From assembly GCA_013373545.1 (NCBI GenBank), contig JABXHQ010000126.1:25772-89771 (forward strand): 64,000 bases of DNA. The letters run 5' to 3'. The notes below the pieces were generated by a model that saw only the letters and a list, made by a program, of their open reading frames with translations, ran no database searches and had not been told where the DNA came from. A program made the position numbers and the translations under genes. The stretch is from Gammaproteobacteria bacterium (GTDB lineage: Bacteria; Pseudomonadota; Gammaproteobacteria; Enterobacterales; Kangiellaceae). Positions 1 through 9,345 of the stretch are shown piece by piece. Numbering within the stretch: position 1 is the stretch's first letter; every line of letters begins with the position of its first letter.

Positions 1-3000
1 TTGCGTTGCATCAGAACCAGACTCAGTAACGCCGAGTGCTTTTTGAATTAAGCGGCTTTTCTCTTGTGCAAGCGCAATGCGCATCGCTTCATCTTGTTCA
101 CGGTCAAAATAACGTCGGCCATCAACCCAAGTTTGTAAGACTTTCGCATAAATTGACAGGGGGTTGTCATTCCAAATAACAAAGTCAGCATCTTTTCCTG
201 CCACTAAGCTACCGGTAAATTTATCTACTTTAAGTTGCTTTGCTGGGTTAATGGTGACCATTTTGATGGCATCTTCGGGTTTCATGTCGCAGTAGTTAAT
301 CGACTTGGCCGCTTCGGTATTTAAGCGTCGAATTAAGTCACCGCTGTCAGAGTTGACCGAAACGTTGACACCATTTTTCATCATTAAACAAGTGTTACCG
401 GGAATAGCATCATACACTTCAAATTTATACGCCCACCAGTCGGCAAATGTCGAAGCGCTAGCGCCATGTTTTGCCATCTCATCCGCAACTTTATAGCCTT
501 CTAATATGTGGGTGAAAGTTTGAATTTTAAAATTAAAGTCTTCGGCAATTTTCATCAAACTTAAAATTTCTGAAGCAACATACGAGTGTGAGTGCACAAA
601 ACGTTGTTGATCGAGAATTTCATTAAGCGTATCGAGACGGAAGTTGCGTCGCGGTGGTGCAGTGGTTTTGCGTACCGAACGACTCAAGTCGTCGTAGCGT
701 TCAAAACTTTGTTTGTATTCACGCGCGCGTAAGAATGCATCACGTACGATTGTCTCCACACCCATTCGTGTTTGCGGATAGCGAATGGTAAATTTATCGC
801 CCCAGTTACTTTGTTTAACATTTTCACCCAAGGCAAATTTTATCGATGCCGGCGCTTGAGTAAATTTAAGGCCGTTGGCATTTTCACCCCAGCGCAATTT
901 AATTACTTGGGCTTGACCGCCAATTGGGTTTGCCGACCCGTGTAGCAATTGTGCAGTGGTCGTGCCACCGGCGAGTGCACGATAAATATTAATATCTTCT
1001 GGATTGAGTACATCACCAATTCTAACTTCTGCGGTGATCGCATCACTACCTTCGTTGACGCCTTTACTAATGGCGATGTGAGAGTGCTCATCAATGATAC
1101 CGGCCGTGACGTGCTTGTTGGTGCCATCAATCACTGTGTAGCCAGAAGGTGTTTTCAAATTTTGTCCAACTTCACGAATTTTGCCATCGCGAATTATCAT
1201 ATCGGCATTGGTTAATACACCTTGCTTATCCGAAGTCCAAATGGTTGCGTTTTTAATGTGAACTCGTTGCTGTGCAGGAGCTCCTTTTGGCGCAAAGGCG
1301 CGATTTGGATACGTAAGCTCGCTCAGATAAGTTGGCGCCTCTGGAGTGCTTTCTTGATTGGCTTTCGCGTTCGCGTCAGCACTTTTATTCGCAACAATAT
1401 CCAGTCGAGCCAGATCAGGTGCTGTCACTTGACCGAGCAGTTGACCTTTGTCTTTACGCAGCGTAAACCGGTAAGCACCCGGTAGGCCAAGATCGCTCAA
1501 GTCTGCGCTAAACTGAAGTTGATTATCACTTAGTCCATGGCTTTTGATAGCAACTGTCTTCGCTTTCTCGCTTTTCTCTTCGCTGTCAGTTTCCGCTGTG
1601 CTGTCAGTGGTTTCTGGTGTCGCTTGGGATAAACTGAGTTTGCCTGAGACTTTGGCATCTTCTTGGGTTAACTGTAAAGTTAAAGCAGTGCCTTTAAGGT
1701 TAAGCGTGTAATCGCCAGCTACTTGGGTAATGTTTAACGGTTTAATGTTTTGTTCTTGACCCATTAAGTAGACACTTTTAATGGTGCCGTCTTGAAATAA
1801 ATTGCCATCGCTGATAACTAAGTCGGCAAACATTCCGGGCGCAATCTTACCGGATTGATCGGCCACGCCGGCGATGCGTGCAGGCGTGGTGGTTAACGCT
1901 GCCAGCGCTGCTTGCTCAGAAAGACCGTGTTTAACAGCGGTTTTTACGTTTTTCCAAAACTGATTCTTTTTCTTTAATCCGAAGTGGGTGAAAGCAAAAG
2001 GTATTTTATTGTCTTCCAGTATTGCAGGGTTAGCCGGTGCCCGCTCCCAATGACGTAACTCGGCAAGTGAGGTATCGAGCTGCGCTTCGAAGCTAGTGAC
2101 ATCGGGCTTTTCTGGAAAGTTAAATGGAACAACAAAGGTTGCGGCGACTTGCTTAATATCATTCATGCGCGCGTATTCTTGTCCATCAGCAACGTAAACT
2201 ACATCGAGTCGATATTGATCAAACAATTGATCGGCGCGCGGTGTGTCTAAACTATCTTCCGGATTGAAGATAACGCCACTGCGTTCCAGTTCGCTGAGTT
2301 GCTCCAATGCCGCGTTGTACTCAACTGGCTCGTTGGTTATCAGGCGATCGGTTTTGCCTTTGGCCGATTGATACCACTTGGCATCGCTGAGCGTTTGTCG
2401 GATTAAGGCAATGCTACCCATCAGCGAAGAGGGGTAACTTTGCGTTGAACTTCCTTTATTAAAACTAGCAAAGTGGCGTGCGTGAGCGCGATAAACTAAG
2501 TCGTTGGGGATACCATCGGCTAATGAAACGGTCACGCCTTGCCCTTGAAAAATACCATCTAACTTAGCGGTTTGTACCGCAGTGAAGCCATTATGGATGT
2601 AGTCTTTCGCGGCTTTGTTATCGGCTTTAAATTGATCCACCCAGTCTACTTCAGCATGGATTGCGTCGTTCCAGGCGTTGCCGCCGCTGCGCTTGCCTTC
2701 GTACTGCGGTGGTTCACCCCAGCGAAACGCCGACTGTGCAGAACCGAATACATAATCGCTGTAGGGATCAATAAAGCCCGGATAAACCGTATGTCCGGTC
2801 AGGTCGATAATCTTGGCATCTTGCGGGACTTTACCGCCGCGCTCAATACTCTCAATGCGGCCGTTATCAATGATTAAAGTCGCTCGCTCAATTTTCTTCC
2901 CGGGCTCGGTGTAAACAGTGGCGTTGGTGAACGCAACTTTGTTAAGAGAGCGATCATGCAGGCCGTAAACGTGCCCAGTTTGATCAGCGCTGACGCTTTG

Positions 3001-3054
3001 GCTTACAAGCCCCGTCAACAAAGCGGCGAATGCGCTTTGACTGAGTTTATTCAT
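1..3054 (-). CDS. Secreted tandem amidohydrolase (partial, C-terminus beyond window)
   Basis: Not in the ORF track because it runs off the left edge; the frame is open for 1018 codons from ATG 3054. A signal peptide (MNKLSQSAFAALLTGLVSQSVSA) predicts export. Two amidohydrolase-type modules follow. The first, about residues 40-450, has the strand before the metal site but reads PGFIDPYSDY where active members have an HxH, so it is probably inactive. The second, from about residue 610, has IIDEHSHIAIS with the HxH at H657/H659, further histidines (RFVHSHSY, QTFTHILEG) and NSDSGD near residue 903 as the likely catalytic Asp. Family knowledge: metal-dependent hydrolases of cyclic amides, dipeptides and similar bonds; the substrate cannot be told. 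Between the modules lies a beta-rich, Ser/Thr/Glu-rich stretch. Monocistronic as far as visible. Confidence 0.88.
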   Translation of the reverse strand, partial: MNKLSQSAFAALLTGLVSQSVSADQTGHVYGLHDRSLNKVAFTNATVYTEPGKKIERATLIIDNGRIESIERGGKVPQDAKIIDLTGHTVYPGFIDPYSDYVFGSAQSAFRWGEPPQYEGKRSGGNAWNDAIHAEVDWVDQFKADNKAAKDYIHNGFTAVQTAKLDGIFQGQGVTVSLADGIPNDLVYRAHARHFASFNKGSSTQSYPSSLMGSIALIRQTLSDAKWYQSAKGKTDRLITNEPVEYNAALEQLSELERSGVIFNPEDSLDTPRADQLFDQYRLDVVYVADGQEYARMNDIKQVAATFVVPFNFPEKPDVTSFEAQLDTSLAELRHWERAPANPAILEDNKIPFAFTHFGLKKKNQFWKNVKTAVKHGLSEQAALAALTTTPARIAGVADQSGKIAPGMFADLVISDGNLFQDGTIKSVYLMGQEQNIKPLNITQVAGDYTLNLKGTALTLQLTQEDAKVSGKLSLSQATPETTDSTAETDSEEKSEKAKTVAIKSHGLSDNQLQFSADLSDLGLPGAYRFTLRKDKGQLLGQVTAPDLARLDIVANKSADANAKANQESTPEAPTYLSELTYPNRAFAPKGAPAQQRVHIKNATIWTSDKQGVLTNADMIIRDGKIREVGQNLKTPSGYTVIDGTNKHVTAGIIDEHSHIAISKGVNEGSDAITAEVRIGDVLNPEDINIYRALAGGTTTAQLLHGSANPIGGQAQVIKLRWGENANGLKFTQAPASIKFALGENVKQSNWGDKFTIRYPQTRMGVETIVRDAFLRAREYKQSFERYDDLSRSVRKTTAPPRRNFRLDTLNEILDQQRFVHSHSYVASEILSLMKIAEDFNFKIQTFTHILEGYKVADEMAKHGASASTFADWWAYKFEVYDAIPGNTCLMMKNGVNVSVNSDSGDLIRRLNTEAAKSINYCDMKPEDAIKMVTINPAKQLKVDKFTGSLVAGKDADFVIWNDNPLSIYAKVLQTWVDGRRYFDREQDEAMRIALAQEKSRLIQKALGVTESGSDATQ

Positions 3055-3234
3055 GTTGTTATCTCTTCATGGCTAGTAAAACGCTAAGTCTCGCACAACC
3101 GCCAGCACTGTGCGAGCACTAGCTGTCACACGCAGATTTTTATAACTAACTGAAAAATATAGTGAAAATTCAAATGTGATGCGATTTTAAATACTTTTTT
3201 ACAAAATCTCGATACGCTTTTCGTTAAACAAACC

Positions 3235-4326
3235 TTAGTCGGGCCATTGCTGCGTTGCCGGACCGACAAACATCGGAATTGAATGCCAATAGTAGTGGCC
3301 TTGGCGGGTGGTTGGCGCGGTACAGTTGACGCGTGAACGTCCGGCTGCAGGCGTCGATGGCAGAGTAATGGTGACGCGCATGATGCTGCTCGTTGGCGTT
3401 TTTGGCGCAAAGGTGACTTGCTCGATGGGCTTTCCCTGATAGAAGCAATTTAACTGAGTCATCGCGAACGGAGGGTTTTTGAGGTCGAACTCTAATTGTT
3501 TGGGCGCTCGTGGATGGAAGGGATCATAATCCGCTTGGTTGAGCACCGGCATTGCTGCCGTGTTTAGCCGGAGGGTTAAAGATTCAAGACTGGCATAGCG
3601 CCCGGATAATGAGAAGCGTGGTAATCCTTGTGGTGCACTGGCGGCTGAGAGCGGACCGGAATGTTGCGCGAACGCATGATAACCGGCTTCCGCTAACCAC
3701 TGTGCTTGCGCTTTGGTGTACTCTCCAAATGGGTAGGCAAAAAGTTTCGCTGGTGTGCTGCCCAGTTTTTGCTGCAGGATTGCTTGCGCACGCTCCACTT
3801 CAGTTTGAAACTCATCCTTGGTTAAGGCGATCATATGTGGATGAGACACACTGTGGTTGGCAAGGGTAACCCCTTGTTGTTGCATTTCTTGCAGTTGCTG
3901 CCAGGTCATCATTGCGCTGTAGCGGCGTTCAATCGGCTCGGTGGTAACAAAAATGGTGAAGGGAAACTGGTGTTGCTTGAGCAGCGGCCAAGCATTGTCA
4001 TAAATTGATTGATAGCCATCATCAAAAGTGATCGCGACACTTTTCGGTGGTAGTGATTCGCCTTGGTTTAATTTGGCAAGCGCCTCCGGCAATGCAATAA
4101 CATTGAATCGATGCTCGCTTAGATATTGCAAGTGAGCGGCAAATTGCGCGACCGGAGTACTAGTGACCGCAGGTGTATCGTCGGCAACATGATGATAAAG
4201 TAACACGACCAACGGACCCGTGGGAGCTGTGACATTGCCATCGGTTGCTGGCAAAAGTGGACTCGCGGTGAATAACAGACCGCTTAATACAAGGCGCATA
4301 ACCGCTTTGATTGAGTGTAACAGCAT
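3235..4326 (-). CDS. Secreted polysaccharide deacetylase (NodB/CE4 family)
   Basis: 363 residues with an N-terminal hydrophobic export signal (about residues 7-26). The NodB homology domain begins at LVVLLYHHV (residue 39) and carries motif 1 ITFDDGYQS, with TFDDG at residues 100-104 (catalytic base and metal Asp), and motif 2 NHSVSHPHM, the HxxxH-type metal site. These residues are what the CE4 family uses to remove N-acetyl groups from chitin-, PNAG- or peptidoglycan-like chains. The LLYHH opening resembles the deacetylase half of PgaB, but no pga genes are nearby, so PNAG is not implied. The C-terminal 100 residues form a beta-rich extension containing two cysteines. Divergent from the YedI gene, with about 120 bp between them. 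Confidence 0.88.
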   Translation of the reverse strand: MLLHSIKAVMRLVLSGLLFTASPLLPATDGNVTAPTGPLVVLLYHHVADDTPAVTSTPVAQFAAHLQYLSEHRFNVIALPEALAKLNQGESLPPKSVAITFDDGYQSIYDNAWPLLKQHQFPFTIFVTTEPIERRYSAMMTWQQLQEMQQQGVTLANHSVSHPHMIALTKDEFQTEVERAQAILQQKLGSTPAKLFAYPFGEYTKAQAQWLAEAGYHAFAQHSGPLSAASAPQGLPRFSLSGRYASLESLTLRLNTAAMPVLNQADYDPFHPRAPKQLEFDLKNPPFAMTQLNCFYQGKPIEQVTFAPKTPTSSIMRVTITLPSTPAAGRSRVNCTAPTTRQGHYYWHSIPMFVGPATQQWPD

Positions 4327-4445
4327 GATCGCAGTTCCATTTGGTTTGCAGTGGCTTTAATTATCGGTATTATCGGCTACTTTCGATCAGTAGCGTAACG
4401 TATTCGGCGACTTGGCGCCAACTTAAGTAAAAAAGGATCAGATGT

Positions 4446-5390
4446 ATGGCGGGCTCCAGTCTATTAACCTTACTTGATGATATTGCAACCGTGTTAGACG
4501 ATGTTGCGGTAATGTCGAAAGTGGCCGTTAAAAAAACTGCAGGTGTATTAGGGGATGACTTAGCGCTTAACGCTGAGCAGGTCACAGGCGTTCGTGCTGA
4601 GCGTGAAATTCCAGTGGTGTGGGCCGTGGCCAAAGGCTCATTCATTAACAAGTTAATTTTAGTTCCCGCCGCTTTAATTATTTCGGCGTTTTTACCGATT
4701 TTGATAACACCGCTATTGATGTTAGGCGGCGCTTTTTTATGTTACGAAGGTTGCGAAAAAGTTTTTCATAAGTTGTTTCACCGCGAGCAAGAGCAAGCCC
4801 AGCAGCGTGATGTGGTGAAAGCGTTACACGATCCGAAAGTCGATATGGTGGATTTCGAGCGCAATAAAATTAAAGGCGCGATTCGCACCGACTTTATTCT
4901 CTCGGCTGAAATTATTGTCATTGCGCTAGGAACTGTGGCGGAATCGACGTTTACGACGCAGGTCTTAGTGGTATCGGCGATCGCGCTCGGCATGACCGTG
5001 TTTGTGTATGGTTTAGTAGCGGCCATCGTTAAATTAGATGATGCCGGTTTATATTTAATGCAGCGCTCAGGCGATGGTTGGATGACTCAATTGCAGCAGG
5101 TCATTGGAAACGGCTTGTTAAAGTTTGCTCCGATTCTAATGAAGCTACTAGCGATTGTTGGCACTTTAGCTATGTTTTTAGTGGGTGGCGGAATTCTTGT
5201 ACATGGTTTCCCATGGCTGGCGGATGCTTTGCATCAGCTCGAGCAAGTGTCTGCGCAATTGGTTAGCTGGTCGAGCTGGTATTTATGGCTAGTTCCCTTG
5301 TTATATAACGCGATTGTGGGCGCACTCCTGGGCTCGGCTATATTAATTGCGGTGTCGTTGGCTGCGAAGTGGTGGCCTACAAAACCCTAG
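4446..5390 (+). CDS. yedI: YedI-type inner-membrane protein (DUF808)
   Basis: 314 residues. The N-terminus ([42 protein letters not shown]) is the signature of the DUF808/YedI family, followed by hydrophobic segments around residues 72-95, 155-200, 220-245 and 275-305. Function in the family is unknown; it is an integral inner-membrane protein. The ATG at 4446 fits the family N-terminus. The stop is followed by an FNR-regulated promoter for hemN, so the two genes are probably separate transcription units. Confidence 0.85.
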   Translation: MAGSSLLTLLDDIATVLDDVAVMSKVAVKKTAGVLGDDLALNAEQVTGVRAEREIPVVWAVAKGSFINKLILVPAALIISAFLPILITPLLMLGGAFLCYEGCEKVFHKLFHREQEQAQQRDVVKALHDPKVDMVDFERNKIKGAIRTDFILSAEIIVIALGTVAESTFTTQVLVVSAIALGMTVFVYGLVAAIVKLDDAGLYLMQRSGDGWMTQLQQVIGNGLLKFAPILMKLLAIVGTLAMFLVGGGILVHGFPWLADALHQLEQVSAQLVSWSSWYLWLVPLLYNAIVGALLGSAILIAVSLAAKWWPTKP

Positions 5391-5391
5391 C

Positions 5392-5433
5392 CTGATCCGG
5401 ATCAATATCGCTTGGCGGGCACTGCTCTACAAT
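5392..5433 (+). promoter_or_regulatory. Class II FNR-dependent promoter of hemN
   Basis: CTGATCCGGATCAA (5392-5405) differs at one base from the FNR/Anr consensus TTGAT-N4-ATCAA. A -10 hexamer TACAAT lies at 5428-5433. A start of transcription near 5440 would place the box centre (5398.5) at about -41.5, the standard position for FNR activation by contact with RNA polymerase. The fnr gene itself is the next gene downstream of hemN. The box is seen; activation is inferred. Confidence 0.8.
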
Positions 5434-5466
5434 CAGCTTTTTTATGCTGTAAGCTGGAGCTATTCA

Positions 5467-6996
5467 ATGCCCTCTACTGGACCACAAGACGCGGCAACAA
5501 CAAGTAGTCAACACACGACCGAGAATTTACCCAATACCACTGTGGACTGGGATCCACAGTTAATAGCGCGTTACTCGGTCAATGGCCCTCGTTATACTTC
5601 TTATCCAACCGCGTTGGAGTTCAATGAGTCGATTGGTACGCAAGAGTATCGGCAAGCGCTGCAAGCGATCCCAAGTGATCGCACACTTTCCTTGTACATT
5701 CACATCCCGTTTTGTTGGCATGTTTGTTACTACTGTGCATGCAATAAAGTTGTCACTCGAGATTACCGCCGCGTTGCCGCCTACCTCACGGCATTGATGC
5801 AAGAGATTGATCAAGTGGCGGCTGCGTTGCAGGGGCAAACGGTGACACAAATTCATTTTGGTGGTGGTACGCCAACTTATTTGACGGCGGCTGATCGTCA
5901 GTTATTAATGAACAAATTACGCAGTGCGTTTAATTTTGCCAGCCAAGATAACTTGGAGGCGTCGATTGAAGTGGACCCGCGCACGGTAAAGCCAGAGGAC
6001 TTGGCTGAGTTGTACGCACTCGGTTTTAATCGGCTTAGTTTAGGCGTGCAAGATTTTAACCCCGAGGTGCAACGCGCGGTCAATCGCGAGCAGTCCTTCG
6101 AGCAAGTCGCTGCGTTAGTTTCTACCGCGCGCGAAGTGGGGTTTGGTTCGCTGAGTTTTGATTTGATCTACGGTCTGCCGCGACAAACTCAAGCAAGCTT
6201 TACGAAGACACTCGAGCAAGTCATCGCGCTGCGTCCGGAGCGCGTGTCAGTGTTTAATTATGCGCATTTGCCACACCGCTTCGCTCCGCAGCGCAGAATT
6301 AATGATGCGGAACTACCCAGCGGTGCGGAGAAGCTGAGTATTTTGCAAAACACCATCGCAATGATGCAACAAGCGGGTTATCAATACATTGGTATGGATC
6401 ATTTTGCTTTACCCAGTGATGAGTTGGCGCGGGCACAACGCGAGGGTGAATTACATCGAAACTTTCAAGGTTATACCACTCAAGGTAATTGCGACCTAAT
6501 TGGATTAGGCGTCTCATCAATTTCGGCGCTAAACGCACACAGTCATCACGCGAGCCTGTACGCACAGAATCACCGCGAGATTGCCAGCTATCAATCAGCA
6601 ACCGCTGCCGATGGACTTGCGACCTGGCGCGGCGCTGGTCTTAATCGCGACGATGAAATTGCTAAAGCTGCCATTTTCTCCTTAATCTGCAACTTTGAAT
6701 TGGCAATTGAGCCTTTTTCAAAACGCTGGGGAATCGACTTTTGGCAATATTTTTCCGGCGCAAAAGCAACACTCGAGCAGCAAATTAAAGATGGCCTGTT
6801 AACCTGCGATGCGGATCATTTACAAGTCACCGCGCGCGGGCGTTTGTTTGTGCGTAATATTTGTATGGCGTTTGACCGCTACTTTTTTGGTGATTCGTTG
6901 TTGGCGTCCGCTTCTGGAGGTACCACTGCGATTGCGGTCAGCCAAGTGACCGAGTCGGAGCCTGGATTGAAGCGCAAATACTCCAGTGCTTTGTAA
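5467..6996 (+). CDS. hemN: Oxygen-independent coproporphyrinogen III oxidase
   Basis: Radical SAM enzyme that decarboxylates two propionates of coproporphyrinogen III to give protoporphyrinogen IX in anaerobic or low-oxygen haem synthesis; cytoplasmic. The iron-sulfur site is visible as HIPFCWHVCYYCACNK (CxxxCxxCxC), followed by HFGGGTPTYL, the family's glycine-rich SAM-binding segment, and GLPRQTQASF. The track starts at 5347, but that extends 40 residues across the FNR promoter; ATG 5467, preceded by GGAG at suitable spacing, gives MPSTGPQ and 509 residues. The stretch before the core (about 35 residues) is longer than usual. Regulation by FNR is indicated by the upstream box. Confidence 0.95.
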   Translation: MPSTGPQDAATTSSQHTTENLPNTTVDWDPQLIARYSVNGPRYTSYPTALEFNESIGTQEYRQALQAIPSDRTLSLYIHIPFCWHVCYYCACNKVVTRDYRRVAAYLTALMQEIDQVAAALQGQTVTQIHFGGGTPTYLTAADRQLLMNKLRSAFNFASQDNLEASIEVDPRTVKPEDLAELYALGFNRLSLGVQDFNPEVQRAVNREQSFEQVAALVSTAREVGFGSLSFDLIYGLPRQTQASFTKTLEQVIALRPERVSVFNYAHLPHRFAPQRRINDAELPSGAEKLSILQNTIAMMQQAGYQYIGMDHFALPSDELARAQREGELHRNFQGYTTQGNCDLIGLGVSSISALNAHSHHASLYAQNHREIASYQSATAADGLATWRGAGLNRDDEIAKAAIFSLICNFELAIEPFSKRWGIDFWQYFSGAKATLEQQIKDGLLTCDADHLQVTARGRLFVRNICMAFDRYFFGDSLLASASGGTTAIAVSQVTESEPGLKRKYSSAL

Positions 6997-7086
6997 TGCT
7001 GTGATATTGCGCGCAAGGCGCCGCGCAGGTTCCATAACCGGATGCCTGAATAACAGGTGCGATGCTAAGCGCTTTCTATTATACTC

Positions 7087-7854
7087 ATGGCAAGTTTAAT
7101 TGAAGCCAATAGCGTTATGTCATCCTCCGCACCTAAGTACGAAATTCGTTGCCAATCTTGCAGTATCAGCCGGTTATGCCTGCCGGTAATGTTGGCTGAG
7201 TCTGAGGTTGAACACTTAGATTCGATTGTTGAACGTAGCCGTCCCTTACGCAAAAGTGAGCAATTATTTTCCGCTAATGACCATTTTGAGTATGTCTATG
7301 CGATTCGTTCCGGCAGCTTAAAGTCTTACACAATTTCCGAGGATGGCGTTGAGCAAATTACGGGCTTTCATTTACCGGGAGAGATTGTTGGTTTAGATGC
7401 CATCAACGATGGACGTCACCCAAGTTTTGCAAAAGCACTGGAAACTTCCAGTGTCTGTGCATTACCGTTTGATAAGTTAGAGTCATTAGCTCGTCAGATG
7501 CCGGCCCTGCAGTCACAGTTATTTCGCGTCATGAGCCAAGAGATCCGTGAAGACCAAGAGTTGATGATGTTGCTAAATAAAAAGTCTGCGGATGAGCGCT
7601 TAGCGGCATTTCTGATTAACTTATCGCAACGTTTCGGTCGTCGAGGATTATCCTCATCGGTGTTTCGTTTAACTATGACGCGTTCAGATATCGGCAACTA
7701 TTTAGGTTTGGCGGTTGAGACAATAAGCCGTTTGTTAACACGATTTCAACAAGAAGGGTTGCTGGCGGTAGAAGACAAAGAAATTACCATTACTCAAGTG
7801 GAAGCTTTGAGTCACTTGGCCGGCACTCGCTGTCATGTAGAGCCTGCCAAGTAG
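7087..7854 (+). CDS. fnr: FNR-type oxygen-sensing transcription regulator
   Basis: Crp/Fnr-family activator that holds a [4Fe-4S] cluster when oxygen is low, dimerises and binds TTGAT-N4-ATCAA sites. The cluster ligands are present: [11 protein letters not shown] gives Cys22, Cys25 and Cys31, and SSVCALPF gives Cys124. The cyclic-nucleotide-like fold contains [11 protein letters not shown] and [16 protein letters not shown]; the C-terminal helix-turn-helix ends in [12 protein letters not shown] with the E..SR recognition residues typical of FNR. 255 residues from ATG 7087; no clear Shine-Dalgarno, and TATACT sits just upstream, so ATG 7117 ([10 protein letters not shown]) is an alternative start. 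It lies directly behind its likely target hemN. Confidence 0.95.
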   Translation: MASLIEANSVMSSSAPKYEIRCQSCSISRLCLPVMLAESEVEHLDSIVERSRPLRKSEQLFSANDHFEYVYAIRSGSLKSYTISEDGVEQITGFHLPGEIVGLDAINDGRHPSFAKALETSSVCALPFDKLESLARQMPALQSQLFRVMSQEIREDQELMMLLNKKSADERLAAFLINLSQRFGRRGLSSSVFRLTMTRSDIGNYLGLAVETISRLLTRFQQEGLLAVEDKEITITQVEALSHLAGTRCHVEPAK

Positions 7855-7861
7855 ATTATTC

Positions 7862-7896
7862 GCCGCCAACGCTACAACTGGCGAGGCGGCATTTTT
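7862..7896 (+). terminator. Terminator after fnr
   Basis: GCCGCC (7862-7867) pairs with GGCGGC (7885-7890), followed by ATTTTT. It sits between the convergent ends of fnr and the phosphofructokinase gene. The loop is long (17 nt), so strength is uncertain. Confidence 0.55.
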
Positions 7897-7898
7897 CG

Positions 7899-9170
7899 TT
7901 AAACGGTAAAGCGTTTTTTCAATTTTTTAGCAACTGCTTCATTCTTTAATGTTACATATTGCGGCAAGCCGTTTTTGTAGGGAGGGTAAGACTCGCCTTG
8001 AATTAAAGGTGATAAATACTCGCGGCACGCATCGGTGATATGAAAGCCATCGCGAGTAATAAAATTGCGCGGCATCATTTTTTCAACATTCGCAACTTGT
8101 TCTAACGGCGCTTTGCCGATTGTCCAGCCATAGCGTTTAGTGTTTTTGCGGTCAATGGTTACCATGACTGAATTGTCACCTTGTAATGCGTACTCAACTG
8201 CAGCACGGCCAACAGCATAGGCTTGTTCAACATCGGTGGCTGACGCAATATGGCGCGCGGCGCGTTGCAAATAATCGGCAACGGCCCAATGATATTTGTA
8301 GCCTAACTCTTGTTTAATTAAATTGGCCACAACCGGTGCTACGCCGCCGAGTTGTTTATGACCAAAAGCGTCGGTGGTTCCGGCATCGGCTAGGAAGTTG
8401 CCGTCTTTATCTTGCGCGCCTTCTGATACCACAATGGCGCAGTAGCCGAATTTTTTGACACAGCGATCCACGCGCTTAAGAAACTTTTCGCGATTGAAAG
8501 CAATTTCGGGGAACAGGATGATGTGTGGAGAGTCGCCTTCTTGTTCAGCCGCTAAACCACCGGCTGCAGCAATCCATCCTGCGTGACGCCCCATGACTTC
8601 CATTACGAAAACTTTGGTCGAAGTTTTCGCCATCGACGCAACGTCAAAGCCTGCTTCACGAATCGACACCGCAATGTATTTCGCAACTGAGCCAAACCCT
8701 GGGCAATTGTCAGTCAATGGTAAATCGTTGTCGACGGTTTTCGGAATGTGAATGGCCTGAATCGGGTAGCCCATTTGCTCAGAAAGTTGCGATACTTTTA
8801 AGCAGGTATCGGCTGAGTCGCCACCGCCATTGTAGAAAAAATAGCGGATATCGTGTGCTTTAAACACTTCGATAAGGCGCTCATACTCGGCGCGATTTTC
8901 CTCTAAGCTTTTCAACTTATAACGACAGGAGCCGAAAGCACCGGATGGGGTATGTTTTAATGCGGCAATATCTTTTTTGGATTCTTTACTTGTATCAATC
9001 AGATCTTCAGTTAGCGCACCAATAATACCGTTACGTCCAGCATAGACTTTGCCGATTTGATTTTTGTGCTCGCGAGCGGCTTCGATAACGCCACACGCAG
9101 ATGCGTTGATGACGGCGGTAACGCCGCCCGACTGGGCATAAAATGCATTGTATTTTTTGGCACGCGCCAT
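7899..9170 (-). CDS. 6-phosphofructokinase, pyrophosphate-dependent type
   Basis: Phosphorylates fructose 6-phosphate to the 1,6-bisphosphate, in this subtype reversibly with PPi. The phosphoryl-donor region reads YNGGGDSADTC, with Asp where ATP enzymes carry the glycine of GGDGS, and the catalytic loop reads IPKTVDNDLP, with the Lys before TVDND that marks PPi enzymes. AEQEGDSPHIILFPE and EVMGRHAGWIA match the substrate-binding part. The track start at 9266 adds 32 unrelated residues; ATG 9170 (MARAKKYNAFYAQSGG) is preceded by GGAG and leaves 423 residues, normal for the group. Transcribed divergently from mpl. PPi specificity is inferred from residues only. Confidence 0.9.
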   Translation of the reverse strand: MARAKKYNAFYAQSGGVTAVINASACGVIEAAREHKNQIGKVYAGRNGIIGALTEDLIDTSKESKKDIAALKHTPSGAFGSCRYKLKSLEENRAEYERLIEVFKAHDIRYFFYNGGGDSADTCLKVSQLSEQMGYPIQAIHIPKTVDNDLPLTDNCPGFGSVAKYIAVSIREAGFDVASMAKTSTKVFVMEVMGRHAGWIAAAGGLAAEQEGDSPHIILFPEIAFNREKFLKRVDRCVKKFGYCAIVVSEGAQDKDGNFLADAGTTDAFGHKQLGGVAPVVANLIKQELGYKYHWAVADYLQRAARHIASATDVEQAYAVGRAAVEYALQGDNSVMVTIDRKNTKRYGWTIGKAPLEQVANVEKMMPRNFITRDGFHITDACREYLSPLIQGESYPPYKNGLPQYVTLKNEAVAKKLKKRFTV

Positions 9171-9345
9171 AGGGGTCTCCATTAAAGATTCGCGATTATT
9201 CAACTTGGCGGGTATTATAGAGCATTGCGCTGCGCTCTTGAACGATTGCCGAGCAATTGTTGTCATAATTCGATAAATAATGTTTATTTCGGTTGCGCAG
9301 TCATTGTATTGTTCGCTTTAACTATTCAAGTCAGGAGCCTGTGTC

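Noticed and set aside
5347-5466. N-terminal extension of hemN in the ORF track
   Set aside because: It crosses the yedI stop and the FNR promoter and has no family similarity; ATG 5467 has a ribosome site.
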